Shown here piece by piece: positions 56,239 through 64,000 of a stretch of 64,000 bases of DNA (position 1 is its first letter; each line of letters opens with the position of its first letter). The notes beneath the pieces are model-generated. The model was not told where the DNA came from. It made no database searches and saw only the letters and a list, made by a program, of their open reading frames with translations. The stretch comes from Bacteroidota bacterium (GTDB taxonomy: Bacteria; Bacteroidota; Bacteroidia; Bacteroidales; WCHB1-69), in NCBI GenBank assembly GCA_023413895.1, contig JAEZOU010000005.1:1-64000 (forward strand), in the 5' to 3' direction. Both the position numbers and the translations under genes were made by a program.

Positions 56239-56871
56239 ATGAAAAAAGAATCTTCACTATTACAACTGATATTGTCCCTTACGCTTATTACGCTAATTGC
56301 AGGGGCAGCTTTGGCATTTGTTTATGACATTACTTACGATAAAATTGCACAATCTAAAGAACAAAAAAAACAAGAGGCAATTAATGCTGTATTGACAGGT
56401 TTTGATAAACAAAGTGGAAAAATTGAATCTGTGCAAACTTTGGTGGAGGATGATGCTGATTCAGTGACAGTCCATTTGGCTTATATGAATGACCAACTTT
56501 TTGGTGCTGCAGTGGAAACCTTTACGGATAAAGCTTTCAGTGGTAAATTTACTATTATGGTAGGTTTCGATGCAGAAGGTGTTGTGTTGGGAACAGATGT
56601 ATTGGAACATAGCGAAACCCCTGGATTGGGTGATAAAATCAATAAGAAAAAAGATGAGAATTTTTCTCCGCAATTTGTGGGGATGAATCCTGCAGAAAAA
56701 ACCTTAAAAGTTGTCCAAGATGGAGGTGATGTTGTAGCTATTACTGCTGCAACAATTTCCTCAAGAGCTTTTTGTGATGCTGTTGAACGGGCACATAAAG
56801 CTTTTTTAACTTTGAAGTCAGTGAATGCTGATAATCAACAAGCTTGTGAAAAGGAGGTCGTAAATGAATAA
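56239..56871 (+). CDS. rnfG: Rnf complex subunit RnfG
   Basis: RnfG has a single membrane span and a periplasmic FMN-binding domain. The 210-residue protein starts MKKESSLLQLILSLTLITLI. Its flavin attachment motif is AITAATISSRA with the Thr before it in the usual position, and it has HSETPGLGDKI further on. The ATG at 56239 is chosen since the in-frame upstream start at 56179 lies inside rnfD and would disrupt the membrane anchor. It overlaps rnfE by 8 bp. Confidence 0.94.
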   Translation: MKKESSLLQLILSLTLITLIAGAALAFVYDITYDKIAQSKEQKKQEAINAVLTGFDKQSGKIESVQTLVEDDADSVTVHLAYMNDQLFGAAVETFTDKAFSGKFTIMVGFDAEGVVLGTDVLEHSETPGLGDKINKKKDENFSPQFVGMNPAEKTLKVVQDGGDVVAITAATISSRAFCDAVERAHKAFLTLKSVNADNQQACEKEVVNE

Positions 56872-57451
56872 AATGAAAATTTTAACCAAAGGATTGTTGA
56901 AGGAAAATCCTATTTTTGTGTTGGTATTAGGAATGTGTCCTTCTTTGGCGGTAACCACATCTGCCATCAATGCACTAGGAATGGGATTAGCAACGACTTT
57001 CGTTTTGCTAATGTCAAATATGTTAATCTCCCTTCTTAAAAATGTTATACCCAATAAAGTACGTATCCCTGCTTATATTGTTGTAATTGCTACTTTTGTA
57101 ACAATTGTCGATTTAGTGCTTAAAGGTTTTGTTCCACCTTTGGCAGAAAGTTTAGGACTCTTTATCCCTTTGATTGTGGTAAATTGTATTGTTTTGGGAC
57201 GTGCCGAAGCTTTTGCAAGTAAAAATTCTGTTTTAGATTCCGTTTTAGATGGAATTGGGATGGGATTGGGATTTACTTTATCTTTATTTGTTATTGGTTC
57301 GATTCGTGAAATATTGGGAAGTGGATCTTTTTTAGGTCTTTCTATTCCTTTTATGAAAGGAAATGAAATATTGGTGTTTGTTCTTGCACCAGGTGCTTTC
57401 ATAGTGTTAGGGTTTGTGATGGCATTAGTTAGAAGAATCCAAAATAAATAA
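56864..57451 (+). CDS. rnfE: Rnf complex subunit RnfE
   Basis: RnfE is a six-span membrane subunit related to RnfA and to NqrD. The 195-residue protein begins MNKMKILTKGLLKENPIFVL and contains ASKNSVLDSVLDGIGMGLGF near the middle. A second in-frame Met three codons later is an equally possible start. It precedes rnfA by 18 nt. Confidence 0.94.
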   Translation: MNKMKILTKGLLKENPIFVLVLGMCPSLAVTTSAINALGMGLATTFVLLMSNMLISLLKNVIPNKVRIPAYIVVIATFVTIVDLVLKGFVPPLAESLGLFIPLIVVNCIVLGRAEAFASKNSVLDSVLDGIGMGLGFTLSLFVIGSIREILGSGSFLGLSIPFMKGNEILVFVLAPGAFIVLGFVMALVRRIQNK

Positions 57452-57469
57452 TCTTTAAAATTACTCGAA

Positions 57470-58045
57470 ATGGAATATATATTAATGATTATTGGTTGTG
57501 TTTTTGTAAACAACATCATTTTAGCGCAATTTTTGGGAATCTGCCCTTTCTTGGGTGTTTCCAATAAGGTTGGTACTGCTTTAGGAATGGGAGCTGCCGT
57601 AATTTTTGTTATGACAATTGCTACTTTGGTAACTACTCTTATCCAAAATTATATATTAGTGCCTCTTAATTTAGTAGATTTCTTGCAAACTATTACTTTT
57701 ATCTTGGTTATTGCTGCTTTAGTACAGATGGTGGAAATCGTTTTGAAGAAAGTTAGTCCCTCTTTATATCAAGCGTTGGGCGTATTTCTTCCGCTAATTA
57801 CTACCAATTGTGCAGTATTGGGTGTAGCGATTTCAGTTACTACTCAAGGTTTAGGATTAATAGATAGTGTAGTTTATGCTATTTTTTCTGCAATAGGATT
57901 TACTTTAGCGATAGTAATCTTTGCCGGATTGCGCGAACAACTCGACCTTGTAGAAGTGCCTAAAGGTATGAAGGGTGTGCCTATTGCTTTAATTACCGCA
58001 GGAATTTTAGCAATGGCATTTATGGGCTTTGCAAATTTGGTTTAG
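57470..58045 (+). CDS. rnfA: Rnf complex subunit RnfA
   Basis: RnfA is a six-span membrane subunit that pairs with RnfE. The 191-residue protein starts MEYILMIIGCVFVNNIILAQ and has FLGICPFLGVS, with the Cys that in relatives binds an iron-sulfur centre with RnfE. The motif TTNCAVLGVAIS is also typical. It ends 4 bp inside the convergent kdsD gene. Confidence 0.95.
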   Translation: MEYILMIIGCVFVNNIILAQFLGICPFLGVSNKVGTALGMGAAVIFVMTIATLVTTLIQNYILVPLNLVDFLQTITFILVIAALVQMVEIVLKKVSPSLYQALGVFLPLITTNCAVLGVAISVTTQGLGLIDSVVYAIFSAIGFTLAIVIFAGLREQLDLVEVPKGMKGVPIALITAGILAMAFMGFANLV

Positions 58046-59001
58046 TAGATTCCTTCTTTGATAATATCGTGCAAATGTAGCACGCCTAAATAGGAACCAG
58101 CATCATCGGTTACAAAAAGATTGGTGATGCTTTTCTTTTTCATAAGTTCAAGTGCCTCAACCGCTAATGCCTCGGGCGATATAGATTTCGGGGCTAAAGT
58201 CATTACTTCTGCGGCCGTAAGATGATAGTAATTTTTGTTTTTTTGCAACATTCTGCGGAGATCTCCATCGGTAATTGCACCAATTATCTTATTGTCTTTA
58301 ACAACTGCTGTTACACCTAATCTTTTGCCAGAAATCTCCAAAATTACGCTATCCATAGGGGTATCAGGTGCCACTTCGGGGCGCTCATTGAACTTGTAAA
58401 GGTCTTTGACTTTAACATAAAGTCGCTTGCCCAAAATACCTCCAGGATGGTAGCGCGCAAAATCTTGTGAGGTAAATCCGCGCATTTCGATAAGACAACT
58501 TGCCAATGCATCGCCGAGTGCCAGTTGCGCAGTAGAACTAGATGTAGGGGCCAAATTATTGGGACATGCCTCGTGCTCTACAGAACAATCGAGAACAAAA
58601 TCTGCCTCTTTAGCTAAATAGGAATCGGTATTGCCAACTAAGGCAATTAATTTGTTTCCCCTCATTTTGAAGAAGGGAACTAAGACGGAAATCTCTGGCG
58701 TGTTTCCACTTTTCGATAAACAAAGCACAACATCTTCAGGCTGGATGATTCCTAAATCGCCATGTATAGCATCGGCAGCGTGCATAAAAATAGCAGGTGT
58801 TCCCGTTGAATTAAAGGTGGCGACTAACTTCTGTGCAATTATTGCGCTCTTCCCAATTCCGGTAATGACTAAACGCCCTTGACTCTCTTTTATTAGGTAA
58901 AGACTTTTTACAAAATCCTCATTGATAAATGCTTTGATTCTGATAATTGCGTCAGCTTCTTGTTGAAGAACATCTTGTGCTCGTTCTATCCAATTCGTCA
59001 T
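58042..59001 (-). CDS. kdsD: Arabinose-5-phosphate isomerase (Kdo pathway), KpsF/GutQ family
   Basis: This enzyme turns ribulose-5-phosphate into arabinose-5-phosphate, the first Kdo precursor. The 319-residue protein has an N-terminal SIS domain (VITGIGKSAIIAQKLVATFN, FMHAADAIHGDLG, CLSKSGNTPEI) and two C-terminal CBS repeats (MDSVILEISGKRLGVTAVV, then LELMKKKSITNLFVTDD). The start overlaps queG by 4 bp. kdsB is also in this window. GutQ-type variants with other roles cannot be ruled out. Confidence 0.93.
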   Translation of the reverse strand: MTNWIERAQDVLQQEADAIIRIKAFINEDFVKSLYLIKESQGRLVITGIGKSAIIAQKLVATFNSTGTPAIFMHAADAIHGDLGIIQPEDVVLCLSKSGNTPEISVLVPFFKMRGNKLIALVGNTDSYLAKEADFVLDCSVEHEACPNNLAPTSSSTAQLALGDALASCLIEMRGFTSQDFARYHPGGILGKRLYVKVKDLYKFNERPEVAPDTPMDSVILEISGKRLGVTAVVKDNKIIGAITDGDLRRMLQKNKNYYHLTAAEVMTLAPKSISPEALAVEALELMKKKSITNLFVTDDAGSYLGVLHLHDIIKEGIY

Positions 59002-59909
59002 TGTTCTTTGTTTTTAATTATTTCCATAAAGATTGAGTGCTTACGCCGTTTGATTCCACTATCTCTGAAATAGTGCTTAAATTCAGTTTGCGAAAGCTGC
59101 GAAAGCTGCTCAAAATTGAGTTGCAAAAGTAGTGAACTTTCGCTTACCAAATTCTCATTGGTAGGTATATTTCTATTTTCTGGACAAACGTCCTGACATA
59201 TATCACATCCATAAATCCAAGGTTCTTTTTTAAGAAGCTGGAAATCAGGTTTTTTATTCTCAATGGTTTGGTATGCAATGCAATGGTTAGCATTTACGCA
59301 GTACGCTTCTTCTATGGCGTGAGTGGGGCAACACTCGATGCATCGGTTGCATTTTGAGCAATTTTTTTCGCAAGCATTGTCGTAGTTGTCCACCTCTTTG
59401 TCGAGAAGTAGGGTGCCGATATGTACAAATGAACCATACGGCGTAATTAATAATCCATTTCTGCCAATGAAGCCCAATCCTGCTTCTACTGCCCAATTTT
59501 TTTCTGAAATGGCAGAGGTGTCAACGGTAGCTTTGGCATTGATGTCAGAGTGTTTAGCCTTTATACTTGTCAACAACTTCTTTAGCATTTGGTGCATATA
59601 GTTGTGATAATCGTTAAGTAATGCAAATTTTGCGATACGTTTCGGTTCACTAAATTGTAGTGCGGTATTGTAATTAAGTGTTACTACAACTACGCTTCGG
59701 CAGTTGGATAGCAATTCTGAAGGTGTGAAACGATGTTGAATGTCACGTTCCAAAAAATGCATTTCACTATGATAACCTTTCTGAATGGAATACTCAAAAC
59801 GTTGTTGTGCCTCTGAAAGTTGTCGTGATGGCGCAATGCCGCATTGCGTAAATCCGCATTCATAAGCCAAATTCTTGATAAATTCTGATGAAATTTTATA
59901 TGTTGACAT
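58998..59909 (-). CDS. queG: Epoxyqueuosine reductase
   Basis: QueG reduces epoxyqueuosine to queuosine at the wobble base of four tRNAs, including tRNA-His of this window, using cobalamin and two 4Fe-4S clusters. The 303-residue protein has the general-acid Asp segment KATVDTSAISEKNWA and the first cluster ligands CSKCNRCIECCPTHAI. The second set is CDICQDVCPEN. Its use of cobalamin is consistent with the B12 riboswitch found near nrdD. It overlaps its neighbours by 1-4 bp, so the group is cotranscribed. Confidence 0.95.
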   Translation of the reverse strand: MSTYKISSEFIKNLAYECGFTQCGIAPSRQLSEAQQRFEYSIQKGYHSEMHFLERDIQHRFTPSELLSNCRSVVVVTLNYNTALQFSEPKRIAKFALLNDYHNYMHQMLKKLLTSIKAKHSDINAKATVDTSAISEKNWAVEAGLGFIGRNGLLITPYGSFVHIGTLLLDKEVDNYDNACEKNCSKCNRCIECCPTHAIEEAYCVNANHCIAYQTIENKKPDFQLLKKEPWIYGCDICQDVCPENRNIPTNENLVSESSLLLQLNFEQLSQLSQTEFKHYFRDSGIKRRKHSIFMEIIKNKEQ

Positions 59910-60688
59910 TAGAATAGGACTTCGGAGTATTTGAAGTTTTTAGGAATGTTAATGTTGATATTGAAAGGCGTATCAAATTTAATATTCTTCACTTGACAAT
60001 TGATTTCAAAAAGTGAGTTCTCAATGGCGCATTCTGAGAAAAATGAAAGTTCAGAAATAGGTATGTACTGAGAATAGGTTATCACAATTTCTTCCATTAA
60101 TTCTGCAACTTCTAAAATTATTTGTGTAATATTGTGCTGGTTGTTTAACACAATTCGTTGCGCACATTCAATTGAATCTTTACCAATGTAGAGTGGGTCT
60201 GCACTTAAAGTAACCCCAATTGAGTCTTCATGAAGATGATACAAATTATTATCCGCAGGAATATTTCTTCCGTTGAGAGTTGCTTGTAGAAAGTTGAAAT
60301 CCAAAGGAATTCCGAATACCTTTTGTAGATAGGATACATCTCCATAGAAGTAGGTTTTGCTCATCTTATTTACAAATACCATTGAATCAGGTGTCAGTAC
60401 TAAACGTCCTAATTCAATACCTGAAAGATGCAGGTTAATGTAGATGATGCTATCAATTTTATTGGCAAAGAAAAACTGTGCACTCATCTCTTTATTATCC
60501 TCATTAATAATGTTAATCTTTCCTTGATAAGAAATCCATTCATAGGGGATTTTCGATAACTCAGTTATCTGATCTGTTGTAAAAGATATAATGGTACTAT
60601 CATTGTTTTCGTTTTGTGAAAACAAATTAGTGCTTAGTAAGTTACTAAGCACTAAGAAAATTAAAGCAAGATGAAAAGTTCTATTCAT
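59909..60688 (-). CDS. DUF4292-type exported protein
   Basis: This 259-residue protein has a signal peptide (MNRTFHLALIFLVLSNLLST) and a beta-rich body resembling DUF4292, a Bacteroidota family with a LolA/LolB-like fold. Typical pieces are IYINLHLSGIELGRLVLTPD and MSKTYFYGDVSYLQKVFGI. The function is unknown; lipid or lipoprotein handling in the envelope is suggested only by fold. It lies 9 nt after the 956-residue T9SS cargo gene and overlaps queG by 1 bp. Confidence 0.85.
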   Translation of the reverse strand: MNRTFHLALIFLVLSNLLSTNLFSQNENNDSTIISFTTDQITELSKIPYEWISYQGKINIINEDNKEMSAQFFFANKIDSIIYINLHLSGIELGRLVLTPDSMVFVNKMSKTYFYGDVSYLQKVFGIPLDFNFLQATLNGRNIPADNNLYHLHEDSIGVTLSADPLYIGKDSIECAQRIVLNNQHNITQIILEVAELMEEIVITYSQYIPISELSFFSECAIENSLFEINCQVKNIKFDTPFNININIPKNFKYSEVLF

Positions 60689-60697
60689 AAGAATAAT

Positions 60698-63568
60698 TTA
60701 TCGTATTAACATAACGGTTCCTGTATATACTTTTGGGAATCCGTCCATATCGTGGGCTGTGATTTTATAAACATATTCACCCATTGGACAATTTCGTCCT
60801 TTACGGTCTTTACCATCCCAATAATCAAATGGGGTTTGTGTTTTGAAAATTAGTTGACCGAAACGGTCAAAAATCAGCATTTCAAAGTTTTCCATATCTA
60901 AACCTTCTCCACTTGTGAAGAATACATCGTTTACACCATCGTTATTTGGTGTAAAGGCATTCGGTATGTAGTAGAAATAGGGTACTTCCACAATTACGGT
61001 AGTGGTCACCGAATCCATACACCCTGCTTCTGTCGATGCTGTAAGTGTTACGTCATAATGTCCAGCGTGTGTGTAAATGTGGGCAGGATCAGTATCGGTA
61101 GATACATTTTCGCCAGGAATACACCAACGGTCACCGAAGTTCCAATTATAACTATTCGCATCTGATGATAGGTTGACAAAGTTTATTGTACCTTGTCCAT
61201 CTTCCACAAATACATGTTGTGGATTTGGTGCAAAACCTGCGGTAGGTCGAGGATTAACGTTCACAGTAATAGTATCGTCTGTAATACATCCATTTTCACT
61301 TGTAACACTAACTCGATACTCTTTCGTTTCTGTAGGTGAAACATTGATAGAAAGGTTATGCTCTCCCGTACTCCATGTTACATCGCCATTAATTTCAGTT
61401 GCGGTTAGCGTTGCCTTTTCCCCTTCGCAAATTAATGTATCACCAACAATTACAGGCCACCCCATATCCTCAACGGTTACTCTAACACTATCAGTGCGCT
61501 GACATCTGTTGTCGTAAGTGACTTGTACTATAAAGGATGTTGATTCTGCTGGAGTTACGGTTATATTACGTGTAGTATCTGCTTCATCGCCTGTAAGCCA
61601 ATTGAATTGTACTAAGCGCTCTTGGTCGTCAGGGTCTAAAGCATTAACAGTTAAGGTAACTTCTGCATTAGGACAGATAGAGGTGTCGCTACTAACCACT
61701 TCAAATGGTGGCATTTCTACTTTAACCTCAATAGAGTCTGAAACAATATATGGGGTGCCGTTTACCTCGAATTGCAACTGCACAATATAGGTTGTTGTCT
61801 CTTCAGGAAAGAGGGTGATAAGACGTTTGTCTCCATTATTGTTGGCAATTTCATTATCTGGGCTTACGCTATTTTTGTACCATTTGATATTATCCAATGA
61901 ACTGATAGGAGAAATAGGAGTAAAACGCCATGCTTCGGGAGTGGTCACAGTCCAGTTTCCAGTATTTCTTCCTGGAGGAACTACAGCCATATTCCCTTGT
62001 TGGTTAAGCACACCAATCACACCATTTCCGTTATTCCAACTATTACAAACAGTTCTCTTTTGGACATATACGTCAATAATATTGGTGCCCTCATAGAATA
62101 CCATTTGGTAGGTTGATTCATTGTCTGAAGTACAACTGAATTGGGGAAGTCTGTAGCATGATAATACATATGTTCTACAAGGTGCTGCGCCTAACTGTCC
62201 ATGCCAAATACCACTATTAGCAGGGGGGCTTCCTGCTCCAGGATAAGTGTCTTGAAATACAAGAAATGCAGAATTTTTGTGGTCACCGCTTGGAATAAAT
62301 GAGTAGTCAGCAGCAGTAGTGTTTGGCATACTTACATTATAAGACCACGCCTCATGTCCACTTCGTGGAGTAAAAGAAACGGCTCCATTTGTGCCAGGGT
62401 ATAAGCTTGTATAGGGTTGACCATAATACAAAAAAGTGTATGGCAAATTTACAACGCTTAGCCAAGTATCATCAATGTTTGTTGGAACAGACGTTAATCC
62501 ACCGCTATGGAATGGGAAAGGTGGATTATAAGGGATTGATTTTACAGTATAGTCTGCAGTAACGTCTCCAGGAACATTAACTTTGGCATATAGCATAAGT
62601 GTTGGTGTTTCACAATTAAAATCTATGGATTCTCCTAATGCTACATCAAGAGAGTCTCTGTTATAGAGTACGATTTCAGGGCAACCACTTGCACCCTCTT
62701 CCTGTTCGTAAATTTCTGGTACACAGGAAAGTTCAAATGCCCAACCTGCTCCACTTCCACCTCCTGTAACTTTAAATGACAAAGACGAACCGCTAGAAAT
62801 AAGTATTTCTGGTGGTGCATACCCACTTTTAAAATACCCAATTCTTCGTGCTGAAGTCGCTTGCGTAATAATATTTCCATCAAAAATTTCCATAATAGTA
62901 CCAGAACCTAAACTAAAACTTAATCGTTCTGCCTTAATGTGCTGTCCTCCATCTGCAGAAAAAACAATCTTTAGTCCACTTGATGGAATGTCTGTAGCCG
63001 TATAGTTACTACTTGGACCTCCAGCATCATAAAAAAGTGCATTACAAGTAGTAATATTTTCACCAGAGTTGTTTTCACTTAAATTAATAATTTGGGAATC
63101 TTCAAAGTAGGGAGCAAAATATGCTTTCCAACCAGCATTCATTCCTTGTAAGTCAGGAATACCATCTGTAATAAACACAAAAGTTACACAACCGTCTGAT
63201 GTATAGATATCCCCAGGGCTATTTACTCCATTATAAGCACCAATTAGAGGAGCATTGGTGTCATCTCCATCATAAATAAGGAGTGTATCTCCCATTCCTA
63301 ATGCAAATTCAATAAAGTTAATGTGCCACCAAGATTGTTGGAAGTTTACTCCTCCAGTAGGGTCATCATAAGTAGATGAACAGATGGTGTTTACTATGTA
63401 TATGCCAGTATCAACATAGTTTGCATTGGGGCCGTTGGGGTCAACATAAAAAAATTCAGGATCACTAGGACTAATCATTCCATGTTCCATTTCAACATAT
63501 TGTCCAAATCCTAAACTACAACAGCATACTAAAACTAAAAGTAGGAAAATTTGTTTGAATTTCTTCAT
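60698..63568 (-). CDS. T9SS type-B cargo with CUB-like and PKD domains
   Basis: This 956-residue protein has a signal peptide with several cysteines (MKKFKQIFLLLVLVCCCSLG). Two CUB-like beta domains follow (DTLLIYDGDDTNAPLIGAYN near residue 95, and a second at ~165-290 with FKVTGGGSGAGWAFEL). Immunoglobulin-like segments at 600-780 and a PKD repeat (SYNWNFGDRW) come next. The C-terminal ~87 residues are a type-B sorting domain (YYIPNAFTPNNDGVNDVFFT to GTVMLIR). It should be exported to the cell surface by the T9SS in the PorP/SprF branch and probably binds glycans or proteins there. It heads a minus-strand group ending at kdsD. Confidence 0.9.
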   Translation of the reverse strand: MKKFKQIFLLLVLVCCCSLGFGQYVEMEHGMISPSDPEFFYVDPNGPNANYVDTGIYIVNTICSSTYDDPTGGVNFQQSWWHINFIEFALGMGDTLLIYDGDDTNAPLIGAYNGVNSPGDIYTSDGCVTFVFITDGIPDLQGMNAGWKAYFAPYFEDSQIINLSENNSGENITTCNALFYDAGGPSSNYTATDIPSSGLKIVFSADGGQHIKAERLSFSLGSGTIMEIFDGNIITQATSARRIGYFKSGYAPPEILISSGSSLSFKVTGGGSGAGWAFELSCVPEIYEQEEGASGCPEIVLYNRDSLDVALGESIDFNCETPTLMLYAKVNVPGDVTADYTVKSIPYNPPFPFHSGGLTSVPTNIDDTWLSVVNLPYTFLYYGQPYTSLYPGTNGAVSFTPRSGHEAWSYNVSMPNTTAADYSFIPSGDHKNSAFLVFQDTYPGAGSPPANSGIWHGQLGAAPCRTYVLSCYRLPQFSCTSDNESTYQMVFYEGTNIIDVYVQKRTVCNSWNNGNGVIGVLNQQGNMAVVPPGRNTGNWTVTTPEAWRFTPISPISSLDNIKWYKNSVSPDNEIANNNGDKRLITLFPEETTTYIVQLQFEVNGTPYIVSDSIEVKVEMPPFEVVSSDTSICPNAEVTLTVNALDPDDQERLVQFNWLTGDEADTTRNITVTPAESTSFIVQVTYDNRCQRTDSVRVTVEDMGWPVIVGDTLICEGEKATLTATEINGDVTWSTGEHNLSINVSPTETKEYRVSVTSENGCITDDTITVNVNPRPTAGFAPNPQHVFVEDGQGTINFVNLSSDANSYNWNFGDRWCIPGENVSTDTDPAHIYTHAGHYDVTLTASTEAGCMDSVTTTVIVEVPYFYYIPNAFTPNNDGVNDVFFTSGEGLDMENFEMLIFDRFGQLIFKTQTPFDYWDGKDRKGRNCPMGEYVYKITAHDMDGFPKVYTGTVMLIR

Positions 63569-63651
63569 CTTGATATTTTATTAGAATAACTTGTTTTCTT
63601 TTCTCTTATTTTATAGTCTGAAACATTTTTTTTATAGGAATGTTGCATCTC

Positions 63652-64000
63652 CTAAGGCTTTTTTAGTAGTTTGAACATGTTTTTTTTGTAAGCTTCCACG
63701 CCAGGCTGATCAAAGGGGTTGATTTGAAGAAGATAACCACCAATAGCACAGCTAAATTCAAAGAAAAATATCAGTTGCCCTAAATAATTTTCTTTGATTT
63801 CTGGGATTGAAATAGTCATATTGGGAACTCCGCCAGCAATGTGTGCCATTCTTGTTCCTAATTCTGCCGTTTGATTAATCTCTTGCAAACTTTTATCCTG
63901 TAAGTAGTTGAGATTATCAATGTTATCTTTGCTATATGGAATTGGAGTTGTCAACGATGCGTGTTTTACAGAAATAATTGTCTCAAAAATATGACGTTCA
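63652..64000 (-). CDS. pgi: Glucose-6-phosphate isomerase, C-terminal part
   Basis: The frame is open to the window edge, so this is a fragment; 116 codons are visible and the N-terminal part lies outside. The sequence LQINPFDQPGVEAYKKNMFK, ending LKKP, is the typical C-terminal end of Pgi, including the Lys of the active site. ERHIFETIISVK is the part nearest the edge. Pgi interconverts glucose-6- and fructose-6-phosphate. Confidence 0.92.
   Translation of the reverse strand, partial: ERHIFETIISVKHASLTTPIPYSKDNIDNLNYLQDKSLQEINQTAELGTRMAHIAGGVPNMTISIPEIKENYLGQLIFFFEFSCAIGGYLLQINPFDQPGVEAYKKNMFKLLKKP

Noticed and set aside
57073..57564. 163-residue open frame on the minus strand
   Set aside because: It is the antisense of rnfE and the rnfE/rnfA junction; the coding strand has clear conserved subunits.
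1..64000. CRISPR array or phage island
   Set aside because: No series of equal direct repeats with unique spacers, no integrase or phage structural gene was seen.

Overview
The window is a low-GC chromosomal segment from an anaerobic member of the Bacteroidota, most likely Bacteroidales-like. The placement rests on several independent signs: a complete porP-gldK-gldL-gldM-gldN type IX secretion (T9SS) cluster, several proteins ending in T9SS sorting domains, promoters with the Bacteroidota -7 box (TAnnTTTG), and hardly any Shine-Dalgarno sequences. Anaerobic life is suggested by the class III ribonucleotide reductase nrdDG, Rnf membrane subunits and a rubredoxin. kdsB and kdsD point to a Kdo-containing lipopolysaccharide.

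Layout. 1-1413 is the 3' end of a T9SS-exported protein. 1529-7254 (minus) holds a glycosyltransferase, an HU-like/SPOR membrane protein, kdsB, a deoxynucleoside kinase and an OPT transporter. tRNA-His and a TonB-domain protein follow. 7974-10766 is nrdDG behind a cobalamin riboswitch. 10860-11957 is an esterase-LysM fusion. 11958-13020 is an accessory gap with a dispersed repeat and a decayed IS256-family element. 13088-19429 (minus) is the distal spc/alpha ribosomal operon (rpmD to rplQ, with secY, map, infA and rpoA), detached from rpsE. 19703-24618 (minus) is a T9SS-linked block: ECF sigma factor, a membrane protein with a type-B sorting-like domain in the anti-sigma position, an M16 homologue lacking the zinc motif, and a secreted type-B protein. 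24702-27367 holds an alkyladenine glycosylase, anmK and murB. 28440-31898 is a very large envelope protein, and 32209-38108 is porP-gldKLMN. Then come leuS, a flippase, rubredoxin, a large exported protein of unknown function, trpS, a second dispersed repeat copy, asparaginase, a phosphoesterase, rlmB, rseP, tRNA-Gln, an ABC-F protein, rsmE, a lipoprotein hydrolase, rnfDGEA without rnfB or rnfC, kdsD, queG, a DUF4292 protein, another secreted type-B protein, and the 3' end of pgi.

How it fits together. The T9SS core and at least four candidate CTD-bearing proteins lie within 64 kb, so much of this segment serves surface export. The most unusual idea is the sigma factor/membrane-protein pair at 23141-24618. 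The second protein has an N-terminal segment resembling anti-sigma factors, one membrane span, a long disordered linker and a T9SS type-B C-terminal domain. It could couple transcription to the state of the secretion system. This is inference from architecture and gene order. The cobalamin riboswitch before nrdDG predicts a B12-dependent ribonucleotide reductase elsewhere in the genome.
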